This document shows, in pieces, positions 45,032 to 57,290 of a stretch of 64,000 bases of DNA. This stretch comes from Sporopachydermia quercuum. Lineage: Eukaryota > Ascomycota > Sporopachydermiomycetes > Sporopachydermiales > Sporopachydermiaceae. The translations under genes and the position numbers were made by a program. Below the pieces are notes generated by a model that was not told where the DNA came from, did not search any database, and worked only from the letters and a program-made list of their open reading frames with translations. The stretch lies in NCBI GenBank assembly GCA_001599295.1, contig BCGN01000002.1, positions 930,001 to 994,000 of the forward strand, written 5' to 3'. Numbering within the stretch: position 1 is the stretch's first letter; each line of letters begins with the position of its first letter.

Positions 45032-47585
45032 CTTCTACTTCTTTTTCATACTGTCTTTTCAAAAAGCGTCTTCTTTCACCAAACTCCAAAACTTCTCTTT
45101 TCCGCCGTTGAGAACAAATCTTCTGTGATAATAACAATTCATCATCATTGTCTGGTTCTGATGAGCCTTCATCGCGTTCAGCTTCTTCGTTTTCGCTTTC
45201 ACTTGAGACACCCCCTAGTTGTGACAGTAAATCGGTCCTATGGGGGGTTGGCCTTGCTGCTGTTTGGGTAAGATTCTCCTTCTTCGAACTTTCTTTACGC
45301 TTAACATCGCCATTTTTATTGCCATTTCCATTGCTATTCTTAACACTTCTGTTTCTGTTAACTGATGTCAATTCTGAGTTCATTTTCTCTCTTATTTGAT
45401 CCAGTTCGTACTCCGAGTACTTCGACTCCAATGATATTCTCTTTCTGATCTGTGGGCCTAGCTTTCTCATCTTGCTGAAAGACTGTTGATCACTATCTAT
45501 TCGGTTGATTACCAGAGGTTCAAATGCAAACGATCTTTTCTCCACGCGCTTTGGCGATTTGATTGATTTCACAGCTGCTTGTCGGCCCTTTTGACTTAAT
45601 TCAGTACCACTTGAATCATTAGTGAATACCCGAACCAGTTCCGGCGGTATGGAATTGTCTTCAGAAAACTGGCTTTCTGATACGTATGAGTTTTCTGAGT
45701 TTTCTCCGTTTTCCTCATTAGAATCACCTTTATTCTCTTTACTTTTATCGTTAGTACTAATATCTGTAGCGTGATTTGTAATGTCGTTGTTGATATTCTT
45801 ATTGGTAATGTTGGTGTTGGCGTTATCTTCTTTTGAAGATGGAATAACAGATTGCTGTGGCTGTGAAGATAGGCCAACATTAAGAACATTCACTGGTTTG
45901 ATTCTTGATCCTACAGGTATTTTGAATACATCATAAGCTTTCTGTTCATGCCCTTCTGTTTCCTGTTGAGCTGATTTGCCTATTGTTAACACAGAGTCGT
46001 TTTCCAATTTAACTGGCTGTTCTTGATTATTATTATCAATGGTTGATTCCTCTTTCTCATTGTCCTTAGAAGGTTCATCAACTAAGCCTATAGTAACCCA
46101 TGGAAGCTTCAATGCTTGTTTAGCTGTAGCACGTTTATTAGGATCGATCACCAGAAGCTTTTGCAGAAACTCCACACCTTCTTCGCTCACGTCATTTTCG
46201 TCTAAGTACGTATAATTGAATTTCACTTCACTCTGGAAAGCATACCATAATTCTTCCTGAGTCTCGCATGGAAAGGGATACATGACAGTAAGCATAACGT
46301 AGGCAACACAGCCAATTGACCACATGTCTATTTGCGAGGAGTACGCGCTAACCTGTTTAAGAGCCAAAGAAGGGTTAACTGTGGGCACGCCAGGCGTAAA
46401 TTTTGCTTTTGCTGATGTAGCTCTTGCTGCCATTACTTCTGGGGCCAGAAAAGCAAGTGTCCCACAAAACGTTGTCATAAGAGAAAACTCGTCGGCGACT
46501 TTAGCTAACCCGAAATCTGTTATTTTTACTTTTATAGGGTTTGTTGATGCAATTAATATGTTGTCAGGTTTAAGGTCTCTATGAGAAATTCCTAAACTAT
46601 GAACATAGCTAATAGCATGGAGAATCTGCCTAGTTATCTCTCTCGCAGGATCTTCGGCAATTGGACCTTTGCTAGTTAAATAATCCATTAAATCCCCGCC
46701 AGACACGTATTCCATTATTAGGTAATGAGCATTGAGATCTGAATAGTACGCCTTCAGTTCTACAGTGTTTTCATGCTTCAGTTTCTTCAGAATCTCCAAT
46801 TCTCTAGAAATGGCATTGGAATTGAAGAACTTCTTTTTGGAAATAATCTTGGCAGCATAGGTTTTGCCCGTTGTTCTCTCAATTGCCTTTCTGACTGTTG
46901 CAAATCCACCTTGTCCAATGATATCATCTTGGATGTCGAAATCACCATAGACACCTGTTCTCTTCTCAATTCTAGAAACCTTTCTGCTAGGATTACTTGC
47001 CCATTTATTTAACTGGTTCTCGGTAGTATTATCTTTGACCACATGGCGCTTTTGTTCAACGATTTTTGAGCCTTGCTTCAATGCCATAATCAGTCGTGTT
47101 TCGTATTCTATGCCTACGCCTACTGCAATTTCGTCTCCTTGACGTAGTAAAGTACCTTGCCCTTTCGCCAACTTTGCACTGTTAATATACGTCCCATTGG
47201 TAGAGGTGTCAGTTATCATCACGTTCTCAAAATCGTCTGTTGACAGCCATATTTTGAAATGTCTACTACTTATGTGCTTGTTATTTCCTATGATAACATC
47301 ACATATATCTTTATTCCTACCAAAGTTCCAATGGACTTTCCTAGTTTTCTTCACTGGATCGATGTAAGGTTCTATCTCTGAAGGAATATTTCCTTCTAAA
47401 ATTTCCTGTTTATGCTGTTCGTAGAACTGCTTTGATACAGTTTTCAATTCAATCGCCCTAGGATTGGTTGTATCGTATAGAGTACATATTAGTTCAACTA
47501 TGCCAGTTGATTCTGGTGTTTCCTCATCTTCATCTTCGGGACTTGAGTATGGCTGTGTGTAGGGTTGAGTAGGAACCTCATCCAT
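44229..47585 (-). CDS. RAD53: Checkpoint kinase Rad53 (Chk2), FHA-kinase-FHA
   Basis: DNA-damage and replication-stress effector kinase. Start at the ATG at 47585 (a longer frame begins at TTG); 1118 aa against 821 in S. cerevisiae. N terminus with two TQ sites (MDEVPTQPYTQPY) for Mec1/Tel1. FHA1 about 85-154 (WNFGRNK, ISSRHF, TSTNGTYIN). Kinase about 217-515: GQGGFATV, AAK lysine near 246, HRDLKPDN near 335, DFG near 358, activation-loop TTFCGT. FHA2 about 978-1060 (SIGRNH, NIHC, SRNGCYVNN). Two FHA domains identify RAD53 rather than DUN1. The linker of about 460 residues is low-complexity, with SQ/TQ sites, Asn-rich stretches and a run of Glu. The C terminus WKRRKKIR is a likely nuclear signal. 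Confidence 0.95.
45002..45040 (-). repeat. GAA trinucleotide repeat coding poly-Glu
   Basis: TTC/CTT repeat on the plus strand, encoding about a dozen consecutive Glu residues in the RAD53 linker. Likely polymorphic; the purine-rich strand could form triplex DNA. Confidence 0.85.
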
Positions 47586-48133
47586 AGTGAAGTTGGAGTA
47601 CGAGTTTCTCTTTGTCAAAAAAAATTGTAGATCTCGATATTTGCTATATATATTGATACCAGAACATTACTAGGAGTGATGTGTGCGGTTTGAGTGTGAC
47701 ATAGATCAATTGATACAGATCACAAGTCTAAGTGCTTGTAACGCTATACAAAGCTATAAAAGTTGTAGATAGACCAACGGTTTGCTTAAAGAGAGACTGG
47801 GCCCTTCTGAGAGGTGAAGATGATTAAAAGGTGGTAAAGTATGATAGACAATAATAGTATTACTGCTCAGTGATTATAAGGATAATAGCTTTTGAATAAC
47901 TCCATTCTTGTAATGATACGCGTACTCGGATCGGAATCTATGTCAGATGATTTTTTCCTAAATACTCCAAAATAATCCAAACCGGAGAAGATATTTAAGC
48001 CTATTGCAAGGTATGAAGTAGAACGTTGTCTGATAGTTTAGACCTCCATAATGACATAACGATATAATGATATAATGGTATTCTTTAATGACACAGGAAT
48101 TATGTGGATAAATCTAGAGTAGTTTGAGTTTGC

Positions 48134-48158
48134 AGAAGGTAGAAGGTAGAAGGTAGAA
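48134..48158 (+). repeat. AGAAGGT tandem repeat
   Basis: About 3.6 direct copies of the 7-bp unit AGAAGGT in the RAD53/BRL1 spacer. Small satellite, no known function. Confidence 0.85.
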
Positions 48159-48374
48159 AAACAAGTAGAACAAGAAGCAATGATATATGGCAATAGGTAA
48201 CATATAGTTTTCTATGTAGAGGAAAAAATCTCACTAATCCAGAACGACATCAGTCGGTCTCACCCCATGCGAACGTAAATTCATTTGGGGGCTAGAAAAC
48301 CTTTCTGTTTGTTGCTTCATTTAGTTCCACTCAAACCAAATATACAATAACGTTTTCCATACTAAATTGATAAC

Positions 48375-48382
48375 GTCACGTG
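48375..48382 (+). promoter_or_regulatory. Cbf1-type site upstream of BRL1
   Basis: GTCACGTG, 432 bp upstream of the BRL1 ATG and in the same orientation. Motif evidence only. Confidence 0.45.
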
Positions 48383-48813
48383 AATTCTTATGTGAGTATC
48401 TAACTAGATCTTTAGAAACCCCTTCAGCAACTTCAGTTCTTCAAATTACCCCCTACTGTAGTTTTCAGCACTATATATTCCTCTCAACCCAATTTTGTCC
48501 CAATACTTATAAATGTAAACAAAAGCAAAACCCTCATACTTGTATTTTGACATCATCTCTCACCTATCTAACAGCACTTCTTCTCGTAACTTATGTCCTG
48601 TGAATATCTGGGTTATATCCATTGATTACTGATGTTAATTTGAGTCATTGAGTTTAATATACTGAACAGGAATTGGCCTTCTGATAGCTTGACATCTTCA
48701 AGTTAGGGTACTAATTCGAGTTTCCATTAACAACAGCACGACACAGGACCGTAGTGTTCATCTAATTCTTGCATGCTTATATTGTTCAATTTCTTTGGTT
48801 AAAATCTTCCAGA

Positions 48814-50406
48814 ATGACTGAAGAAGATACAACGAACTCCTTCAACGAGATATATTCTTTCTGCAACACTTCGTCCGACGTGGAAAGGTCCAGGAATGAA
48901 AACGAAGAAACCCCAAGAATCAACAATAAAACACAACTGGACTTAACTGGGATACCTGGTCTGAACAGATTGCCCTTTTCAGAACTGTCAAACAACCAAT
49001 TAAGCGGTCAAGATTTGATGGACAGTGTTAAAAGAGCGAAAGCAATTTTTCTTCCCATGAGAGAGGTACGAGTGAATTCAGGAAGAAAATCCGGAACTGG
49101 ATCATCACCTACACCTAATGATTCATACACATCCAAAATACTTGATTCGGACTCATCAACCTTTGAATCATCTTTTAACTCTCCCACAGCTTCAAATACT
49201 CTGTACAATAGAACTCCTACAAGACGTGGAAAAGATGTCTCTTCCATACTGAAGAAAAGCCCAAGCAAAGCACTGGTCAATTCTCCTAGTAAAAAGGTTG
49301 TTATATCGCCAGTCAAATCATATCATGTCTATTCTCCAAAGGCATCGTCTCCTCTGAGAAGATCTGCTCACAAAAACTCGTATTCCATTATGAACTTGTC
49401 TCAGTTAGATACCAGAAGCTCCGGGTCACGAAGTTACCATGGCCATAGTGGACATAAAGTGAAACAACTGATTGATAAGTCGTACGACAACAGTTTCAGC
49501 TCAGAATCTGATACAACTGAGCCTTCATTTGATAGAGGTGGTGTTTATATAGCTCCAGAGGATGAATGGGAAGACCAAGAAGATGTTTCCTTCAATTCTG
49601 AGATATCTGATGAAACTACAACGTATCCAAGCTCTAGAGAGTCTTCAAATTCGAACTCGAATACAAACAATCAACAGTCAGGACCTCATTGGAGCTCTAA
49701 ATTGTTCACCGATCCAAGAGTACCTATTCAAATGTCTTTATACCTACAATTAACGTTTGATGCTGTTATTACGTACACATTGACATACTTACTTTACTTA
49801 TTCTATGCAACTATCTCTTCAGACATCAACTCAAAGATCGAATTGAAATCCTCCGAAATAGCTACAGAAATCGCCCAGTGTGCAAACCAATACATCCGAA
49901 ACAACTGTCAACCAGAATTACGAGTACCAGCGATAGAAGAAACATGTCAAGCTTGGGAATTATGTATGAAACGAGATCCATTGAAAATTGGAAGAGCAAG
50001 TGTTGGGGCAGCCACATTAGCGGAAGTAGTCAATGGATTTGTTGGTGAGATCACCTACAAAACTATGATATTCTGTGTCCTACTTGTTTGCGGAAGTTTA
50101 GGAATAGCAAATCTATCGTTTTCTGCTTATAGAGATTCTCGCACGGAGAGTTTCAATAAAAAAGCATATGAGAGTTCAGAATATTCTCGTAAAAACGGCA
50201 GTCCATCTCGTTCTGAAGCAAGCGCAACACCCAAGCGACGACCTGTAACTCCATCAAAATTGATCTACGTTCCATCAGCACAATCTTCAACTCAAAGATC
50301 TCACCGCAGTAACTCTAGAAGAGAATACTCCGTGATTCCTTTAGATCTAGTTGGAGAAAGTGGCAGAAGATCTTCGAGGAAGCCAAGAATGAAGCTCAGG
50401 TATTAG
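48814..50406 (+). CDS. BRL1: Nuclear envelope protein Brl1/Brr6
   Basis: Integral nuclear-envelope protein needed for nuclear pore assembly and membrane lipid homeostasis. Start at the ATG at 48814; an upstream extension exists only from a TTG. 530 aa, nearer to Brl1 (471) than Brr6 (197). The first 300 residues are Ser-rich and disordered with many SP sites. The Brr6/Brl1 domain covers about 300-445: TM segment about 306-334, a luminal loop with four conserved Cys (near 356, 365, 378 and 385) that form two disulphides, an amphipathic helix, and TM2 about 418-438. The Arg/Ser-rich C terminus is probably nucleoplasmic or cytoplasmic. Divergent from RAD53, convergent with RAI1. Confidence 0.92.
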   Translation: MTEEDTTNSFNEIYSFCNTSSDVERSRNENEETPRINNKTQLDLTGIPGLNRLPFSELSNNQLSGQDLMDSVKRAKAIFLPMREVRVNSGRKSGTGSSPTPNDSYTSKILDSDSSTFESSFNSPTASNTLYNRTPTRRGKDVSSILKKSPSKALVNSPSKKVVISPVKSYHVYSPKASSPLRRSAHKNSYSIMNLSQLDTRSSGSRSYHGHSGHKVKQLIDKSYDNSFSSESDTTEPSFDRGGVYIAPEDEWEDQEDVSFNSEISDETTTYPSSRESSNSNSNTNNQQSGPHWSSKLFTDPRVPIQMSLYLQLTFDAVITYTLTYLLYLFYATISSDINSKIELKSSEIATEIAQCANQYIRNNCQPELRVPAIEETCQAWELCMKRDPLKIGRASVGAATLAEVVNGFVGEITYKTMIFCVLLVCGSLGIANLSFSAYRDSRTESFNKKAYESSEYSRKNGSPSRSEASATPKRRPVTPSKLIYVPSAQSSTQRSHRSNSRREYSVIPLDLVGESGRRSSRKPRMKLRY

Positions 50407-50740
50407 AATGGAAGGTACACATTCTTCTATTTCAACGTAACAGAGAGAAAATGAGAATACAATCATGACTAGGACTAGGAATACGAATAATATTAATCAA
50501 TACCAGTACTAATACTAATACAAAGGTTAAGATTAAGGGAACTATATGAAATGTACAACGGGAAATGGGGCTACATTCGGGACTATTTGACGGAATAACT
50601 AGGTAAATTATACTACTAAGATATAAATAAAATACAAACGAGAAAAAATTCTAAGGGAAATTGAATTTTAGTATAAATATACAATGAAGTTCTTATCTTA
50701 TAATACCCTGCCTTCCTCCTCTCTTCTAATCGCTTTTTTC
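50407..50740. other. Convergent 3' spacer BRL1/RAI1
   Basis: 334 bp of AT-rich DNA with 3' UTR character. Nothing else visible. Confidence 0.5.
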
Positions 50741-51934
50741 TTATCGTAACGACTCTCTCCATTGCCTGAACTCTGGATAAATCATACCATTTCTCAGTGC
50801 TTGAACATCTGCCTCATTTGCAACCTCAGCAAGAACAATCTTATTCGTTCCTGGTGCATATCTTAAGGTGAAAGCCTTCGATTCGTCCTGGGGAATACTT
50901 TCTTTCAACCACTCGCAAAATGCACCATAAAACCTGATTGCTGCTACTCCACTCCATTTCTGTCCTCTATTCGGAGTGCTACTTTTAGTCACCAAAGCAG
51001 GAATCTCTTCCACATCGAATTTATCACTACCGCATAATTCTAAATCTTGTGATCTGTACCCATATACAAGTTTTCTAATACCCAGTAAGAAGCATTGAGC
51101 CCAAGCTTTCATCAGCTTCCGTTCAAAAGTAACAGCATGATTGACAGTATGAATTTCTTTTGTAGTTTTTAGTTCCACATAATGTGGCAAAGGGTCATAT
51201 TTGGTACCATCAGGGTAAACTTCCGTGATTATTTCATTTTCTGTTTCTATTATTTTTGGCTTCTCTGGTTTGTAATCCCATACGCAATCCACTTCCCCAC
51301 CTATAATTGCTTTAATATTACCTATACCGGACCTTACTAATATACAATACTGAGAAGTAGTATCAACTGTTTTATGGAGACGAGCATCGAATTCTTCCCT
51401 TGAGCACAATGCTACAGGTTTTGGTATTGTAGCAATAGCTTCAAATTTGTATCCGGAGTAAACAAGGTTCTCCTGAAGTTCATCTTTTGATTCTTGCGCT
51501 CGAGCGGCCTGTGCTGCTTTAGCATCAGTTTCTATAAGAATGTGTCCGTCAAAAAAGCAAACATTAAATAGGAACGGCTCTGCATTGTCAAAAGGAAGCG
51601 TGAGTATTGTTCGAAGAATACCTCTGTATGTTATCATGTCTGCTGACACTTTTTTCCCTTTGTTGTCATTCTGTTCATAGTTTTTCAGAGCAAACAATAA
51701 GCCATCAAGATGATTGGGACTAGATACTTCGTCGTACTGGTGAAAATCCTTAAATCCTTTCCTCAGACTATGTTTTCTTTCCAGTTCACTATCTGGAAGG
51801 TAATAATAGGACAGCTCTTTATCACTATAATCATACAACTTCTCACCGGGGGTTCGAGAATAGCAACAGATTTCTTTCGGCTGTCTGATAGCTGATTTGA
51901 CTCTAGCCGTTAACGGCAGCTCAAATCTACTCAT
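50741..51934 (-). CDS. RAI1: Rai1/DXO-family decapping pyrophosphohydrolase
   Basis: Partner and activator of the nuclear 5'-3' exonuclease Rat1; removes pyrophosphate, incomplete caps and NAD caps from RNA. Start at the ATG at 51934 (two codons after a TTG start); 397 aa (yeast Rai1 387). Family motifs: an early GLLFAL region and FNVCFFDGHIL, then GGEVDCVWDYKPE with the metal-binding Glu and Asp near 224-226, and YVELKTTKEI with the E-x-K motif near 258-260. A conserved tail, GYRSQDLEL and FYGAFCEWL, follows. All catalytic acidic residues of the family that I can identify appear present, so it is probably active. Divergent from the drug pump across a 6-kb spacer. Confidence 0.95.
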   Translation of the reverse strand: MSRFELPLTARVKSAIRQPKEICCYSRTPGEKLYDYSDKELSYYYLPDSELERKHSLRKGFKDFHQYDEVSSPNHLDGLLFALKNYEQNDNKGKKVSADMITYRGILRTILTLPFDNAEPFLFNVCFFDGHILIETDAKAAQAARAQESKDELQENLVYSGYKFEAIATIPKPVALCSREEFDARLHKTVDTTSQYCILVRSGIGNIKAIIGGEVDCVWDYKPEKPKIIETENEIITEVYPDGTKYDPLPHYVELKTTKEIHTVNHAVTFERKLMKAWAQCFLLGIRKLVYGYRSQDLELCGSDKFDVEEIPALVTKSSTPNRGQKWSGVAAIRFYGAFCEWLKESIPQDESKAFTLRYAPGTNKIVLAEVANEADVQALRNGMIYPEFRQWRESLR

Positions 51935-52404
51935 TCTCAAGGGATAAGCGTTGCTTCTGTAATCTTGTAATGACCAACTGGCTGGTTTATATTGAAATCA
52001 TGAGAGGAGTGCAAAAACAGTCAATGAATGGATAGAAATAACTATACAATCATGTGGTTGGAACTATTTTATGTTGAGGATGAACTTTTCACTTCATTTG
52101 AGATGAGATGTTAGAGACTTGTTTAGGTGATATAAGACGGAAGTTATAATGAGTGTGCGAAAATATGATTTCCAGAATCCGTCAATGAAGTCTGAGTATG
52201 GATGATGAAGAGTAGGTGCCCTTTATTGTAGTTCTGCTATTTTATGTCAATAGGAAATATCTTGGGAGTAAATAACGATTGATATTTAAGTTGACTTACG
52301 TATAATATTCACATTAAATATAATATTAAGCGTGATCTATATAAGCATATATATATGTACCTACCAAAACTGGGGATTAAAACTGTTTCCTGCAATGGTT
52401 GGAC

Positions 52405-52412
52405 CACGTGAT
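52405..52412 (-). promoter_or_regulatory. Cbf1-type site upstream of RAI1
   Basis: CACGTGAT, i.e. ATCACGTG on the minus strand, 471 bp upstream of the RAI1 ATG. Motif evidence only. Confidence 0.4.
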
Positions 52413-55318
52413 CTGGTACAGAAGAATCTGAACTTGGGAACAGATAGCAATTATACTTGCTTATCAGTCTTCCTTCAGGTATTGAAACATGCTCTTTTCC
52501 TTCAACGATTAGTTCTGATTGTCAGTTATTGTCAAAAAATGGGGAAAGCGGTAGTCAAAACACTGCATTTACCAGCGGCACCGGCAATTGATCAAATTAT
52601 ACTTTGCTCACCATTCATCTACTACTCGTAATATCCTATGACGCAAATAAGACCGTTGGATTTCTATATATAAGCAGTATGTTACCAACATCTATGCTAA
52701 AAGATCTCGAATTCATCAATAATTCTTCCGAGTATTTTCTTCATTGAGATATTTTAGTTCCCTCGGATAGCACTAATCAGGAAGTTTCATAACTGATAAG
52801 CCGTTCCTCTTTAATTGAGTTTCTAACGGCGTAAAAATAGTGCACAGTAACTTGTTCAATTGGATATTGGTTTGTCTAAACAAAGGTATAAAGAAATAGG
52901 TTGATGTACTCATATCATAACTCGTTTAAGAAATACATTGAAAGATAGAAACGTCTTGGAGCTGTTTGTGTCCAGAATAAGGCAAGTCTTATAATAGTTG
53001 CTCTGTGATTGCGGGTTATGTGTTCATGATTAAGACGGTATTACAATATCACTGTCGAAGCATTTCCCGGAAACAATCACTTGGTTTCGATAATAGTTAT
53101 GAATTATAAATATTTTGTGCGTTTCAAAAGATGATATAACAACTAAGTATTAGTTTAATGCTCACTTCATTATATGAGATTCGACTACATCACCCAACTA
53201 TATCTCAGTCCGCGCGAATTAGCTGCCTAATTAATACCCTACAATTAATGTAGAGAACCGTTAATTTGTCACAACACGTCATTCTCCACATAATTTGCAT
53301 CTTTACCACGCGTGAAAATACATTATTGCAGTAGAATGGTTATTTTCATTTTTTTTCTTATACGATACACGTTCAGCTATGGAACTTGTCGATTTCTTAT
53401 ATTAAAAGTATAGATCAATACAATTAGTGATCAATAAGGAAGCGGATAGAGAAAAGGTTTAACAGAAGACTTATGAGGCGAGAACCGATGTGACAAGACA
53501 AGACAATTTGGGACTTTTTGCGATATTGCATTTATGTCATGAAATAACCAAGAAGTAAGACATATGGCTAAACGGACAGAAAATTCATGACTATGTACGG
53601 AAAGAATGATAAGAGGATGAGCTACAAATGGAAGAGTAAAAACGAGCGGTTAAGTATCTTCTAAAAGAAGATCGGCAACTTACAAACTTACGGAAAATAA
53701 CAGTGCCAACAGAAACGTTAAGCAATAATACTTTATCTGAGCTGCAAATCCAAATTTAGGGGAAAGGTCAAAAAGTTAGCTAGCAATACTATCGAAGTTG
53801 AACAGTTTTGGTACCCTCTAGTCATTGTTAACATGTCTTCAGAACTAGTTTGTTACAATAATATCAATTCCATTACTTGCCAGCAACCGCAAATTCGTGT
53901 AGAAAGATAATATAGAAGCAACAAACATTGTATCAACTATTGATTGAATAGTTTATCAAATCAAATCTCCAGTATGATAAGTTTGTTGTCTATGAAGACC
54001 GATTCAAAACCCATTATAATATAAAGTTCAANAATATAAATATAAGGTTTGACAATAAATGAAGTTTAATGCAGTATATAATAACAAGCATCAAAGTTTA
54101 ACAACCTTTTTCGCAATCCTCTTTCTCAAGATGTCGATTGAAAGATACTTCTTGTCAACTGGTACAGGATATAAATATCTTTGAAGATATGGAGCAGATT
54201 TGATATAAAAATCAAGCAAAAAGCTCTTGAAAAGCAAATTTTCAACTTTTCTAAGTTGAGAGAAAATTTGGTTGTGAAGATAGTTTGTTTGTATAAAAAT
54301 TACTAGTAAGCAGTATCCACAATCGTAAGATAATTATGATTCTCGTTCATCATTTGCACCCTCCATCAAACGATGAAAGTAAAACAAGCTAAATCAACAA
54401 TCTTAGGTAATCAAGTCCAGATTTCAGCTTGCTTTAGTGGTGTTTGCCATAATTGTGTTAGGCATTGCTCTTAGCCATAAGAATTGACCCTTTCCCTTTT
54501 TGTAATTATGGTCTATTGGTTGTTTATGGGTCAATGTTCTGTTGATTTTGAAGAAGCCACTGCAACTTTGATCAAACAAAAAAAATAACAGATGGTAGTT
54601 TAATGGTTGTTACTTGTACTCAAAAGAATATTTAGATTAATGGTTTTGATATTTATATCAGATTATCGTGAAATCATACATCATTCTGAGTTGACTCTAG
54701 TTGAAATAATTATTTGAGTTTGATCTTTGATCAATTCTCTCTTTTATGGCAAGTCATTATAGCTTTTGAAGCTTTTTTTTAAATAAACCAATATTTGATT
54801 TAAGTATTTCAAAGTNNNNACTACCTTAGCTAACAGCTGATGACCAAAAAGAAACTGTAGTTTCACTAGATTTTATATATTCACAACACAGTGTGGAGAA
54901 GATCTTTGAGGTGTTAGGCAACGGGATTCGAAACAACAACATAACTTGTATTTACATCAAAAGAAAGCGAAATTAGATTGAATGTTTTCAATATACTTAA
55001 ATAGTGCCAAAATCTTCTTTATGAGATATTTCAAATTCTTTGGCAAAAGGGAGTAAAAAGACAAAAAGTAAACAGGCGGCTGTTGTAAGTAAAACGTACC
55101 ACTGTCAAATATCTGAGCCTTACACATTTTCAGTAAGCTTTAAATGTTAAATTCAGCTTAATATTACCAAAATATTCACTATGTAATTTTCTCCATTGTT
55201 GGTAATCCTCACCTATGAGTGCGGTATTCAATTCCTTTTTGTCTGGTATCTTACATTCTGGCGAAAGCGGCCTAAATAGGACCCATATTGATTACAAGTG
55301 GCAATATAGTCGACACAT

Positions 55319-55333
55319 ACACACACACACACA
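55319..55333. repeat. (AC)n microsatellite
   Basis: Seven AC units with a shorter imperfect AC stretch just upstream, in the 6-kb spacer. Confidence 0.85.
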
Positions 55334-57025
55334 TAGTAACTTATACAACGTTTAAAGGTAAACTAGCCAGATTGAAAAATCTGTGTGCAATTTATACGAG
55401 GTATTGTCACACCGAATGATCGCAAGCTCATTAGATCGTTTAAGCCAAACTATTCAAACGCCAAGCTGGTTGATACTTATTGCTTACTTTCAACTCATTG
55501 TGCTACTCAACAGCAAAAGTACGCTAAATCTTGGTAATGCTCTTACTGAAAACACTCAGGTGCTCAGTCGTTTCTTTCAATTATTCATAAGTATATTATT
55601 ATGACAGAATTCATTATAATTTTCTCGTAATATCTTCTTGATATCTTTTCTTGATAACTCCCTACTGGATCCCAGAAAGATTTCGATAGTAATATTTCTC
55701 AAATATTTGTATAATTGTTACTGAATATCTATTGAATTGTTAATTTGGTTCTTCTGCAACTTACCAAGGGTATCCTTATTACGTTGCTATCATTTTCACT
55801 AAGAACTGTTGTTATTAAATGAATTACAGTTGATTTCCTAATGGAACTACACAAGATATTTTCACATTCCTCTTAAGGAACTTTTAGAGACTTGGTGCTA
55901 ACTTAATCCTAAACCAGAAACTAATGTCTCTTATCTCCAGTTTTATTTATATTTTCGGTATGTAACTAAAAATCGGCATTCGGTTGTTAAATCACATCGG
56001 CAAAACGGGTCATAAATAAAATCCGCATTTCTTGTTTGTCATTATAGTTGACAATTGACCTATCGCTATTAACTAATAATTTTTTAATCTAGTAATACAC
56101 AAATCTCCACTGGTTTTAATTTTGTCCGTCCTGAAAACTTGTACATTACATAAAGATAGTTATTGATTCAACTGCTTGAAAGAGAGAAACTTGTTGAGTA
56201 ACCACTGGTACCCTGGCTGATCTGTTACAAACCACATCATAACATTTATCAAATTATATATGTAGAACAAAGGTGATTAGAGTAACCGATGGAATACCTC
56301 GATTATTAAATATTGAGATGAATGAAGGGTTCAAATATTTATAATTATTGATCTTCAAGTTAATTATTTCAATAATGGAGTTTTATACTCTTCTCAGCAT
56401 TGGAACCCTTCAGTTTTATTGTGAATATTAAAAGAGGCATCTCTATCATTATATATAAACTTTACCTTCAGTTCAATAACTTTCCTTCAAAAAATAAGTA
56501 GTTTGACATTAACGCTAGGCTTATCATACCCATCAAGCAATATCGTATAAGAGACCGCTATTGGTAACATGGTTAGCTACCGAGAGGCTGTTAGGTTAGT
56601 TCAACATTCCCATATTGACCCTCCACATTTGATCAAAGTTGAGCAAAGTAATGCTGAAAGTAAAAGTCTCATTTGGTTCTTTCACCATTTGCAAATAAGT
56701 TCGATAAAGTTTCGTGTTTCTTCAACCGGAAAGCTTGGCATGAAATCTTACGAAGTACGGTTGGTTCAACGGGAAATATAGAAAGAAACTGCTCAAATCT
56801 AAATCTGAGAAAATACTTGATTTTTTGAAACTGAGTACTTTGTAGAAGTCATTACATATAAAATCCTTATAAGGGTAACTAACGGTGATAGCTTTTGAAG
56901 CAATATATGAGTTGTATTCAAGTGTCATTAACTCCTGCAATGTAGTGTTTCCATGTCAATAACCAATAGTTGGAGTGTACTTGAAAACTGCTCACTAGTT
57001 TACTAGTACTTAAAACAATTCCAAT

Positions 57026-57032
57026 TGACTAA
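57026..57032 (+). promoter_or_regulatory. Possible Yap1-type element
   Basis: TGACTAA, one of the recognised Yap1/Cap1 response elements, about 890 bp upstream of the CDR-type pump. Such elements control drug pumps in other yeasts. A 7-bp match can occur by chance. Confidence 0.25.
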
Positions 57033-57283
57033 CTACAAGACATTGATTACTTCCAATGTCAATTATACAACCATAAGTGATCTTTCACTTTTCTATATTC
57101 ACGTTTGGCGATGGTTATTCAAAGTAACAGAAGAGCTTTCTTGCATCAATAAGCAAACAAGTCTTCGAAGACCACTAGTTTGGAAGGTAGCATAGATCCC
57201 TTCTAGCTCTGGCTAATTTAGTAGCTGATTATATTGTCAGTTTCCTTTTCTAGTACTAATTATCCATATTGTCATGTTTTCAT

Positions 57284-57290
57284 TGACTCA
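57284..57290 (+). promoter_or_regulatory. Possible AP-1/Gcn4-type element
   Basis: TGACTCA, the consensus for Gcn4 and some AP-1 factors, about 634 bp upstream of the pump gene. Chance occurrence is possible. Confidence 0.25.

Larger units (their letters stand above)
47586..48813. other. RAD53/BRL1 divergent promoter
   Basis: 1.2 kb between the divergent ATGs. Contains GTCACGTG at 48375-48382, a 7-bp tandem repeat at 48134-48158 and a doubled GATATAAT word near 48061. A 78-codon frame at 48367 has no recognisable feature. Confidence 0.5.

Noticed and set aside
44901-45399. Plus-strand frames opposite the RAD53 linker
   Set aside because: Shadow frames created by the GAA repeat and low-complexity coding sequence.
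52332-52631. 99-codon frame in the 6-kb spacer
   Set aside because: Begins at GTG; no similarity or motif.
54925-54945. tRNA B-box-like sequence on the minus strand
   Set aside because: Only a partial match, the T-stem does not pair and no A box or acceptor stem is present.
56569-56781. 70-codon ATG frame in the 6-kb spacer
   Set aside because: Good ATG context but no recognisable feature; one such frame is expected by chance.
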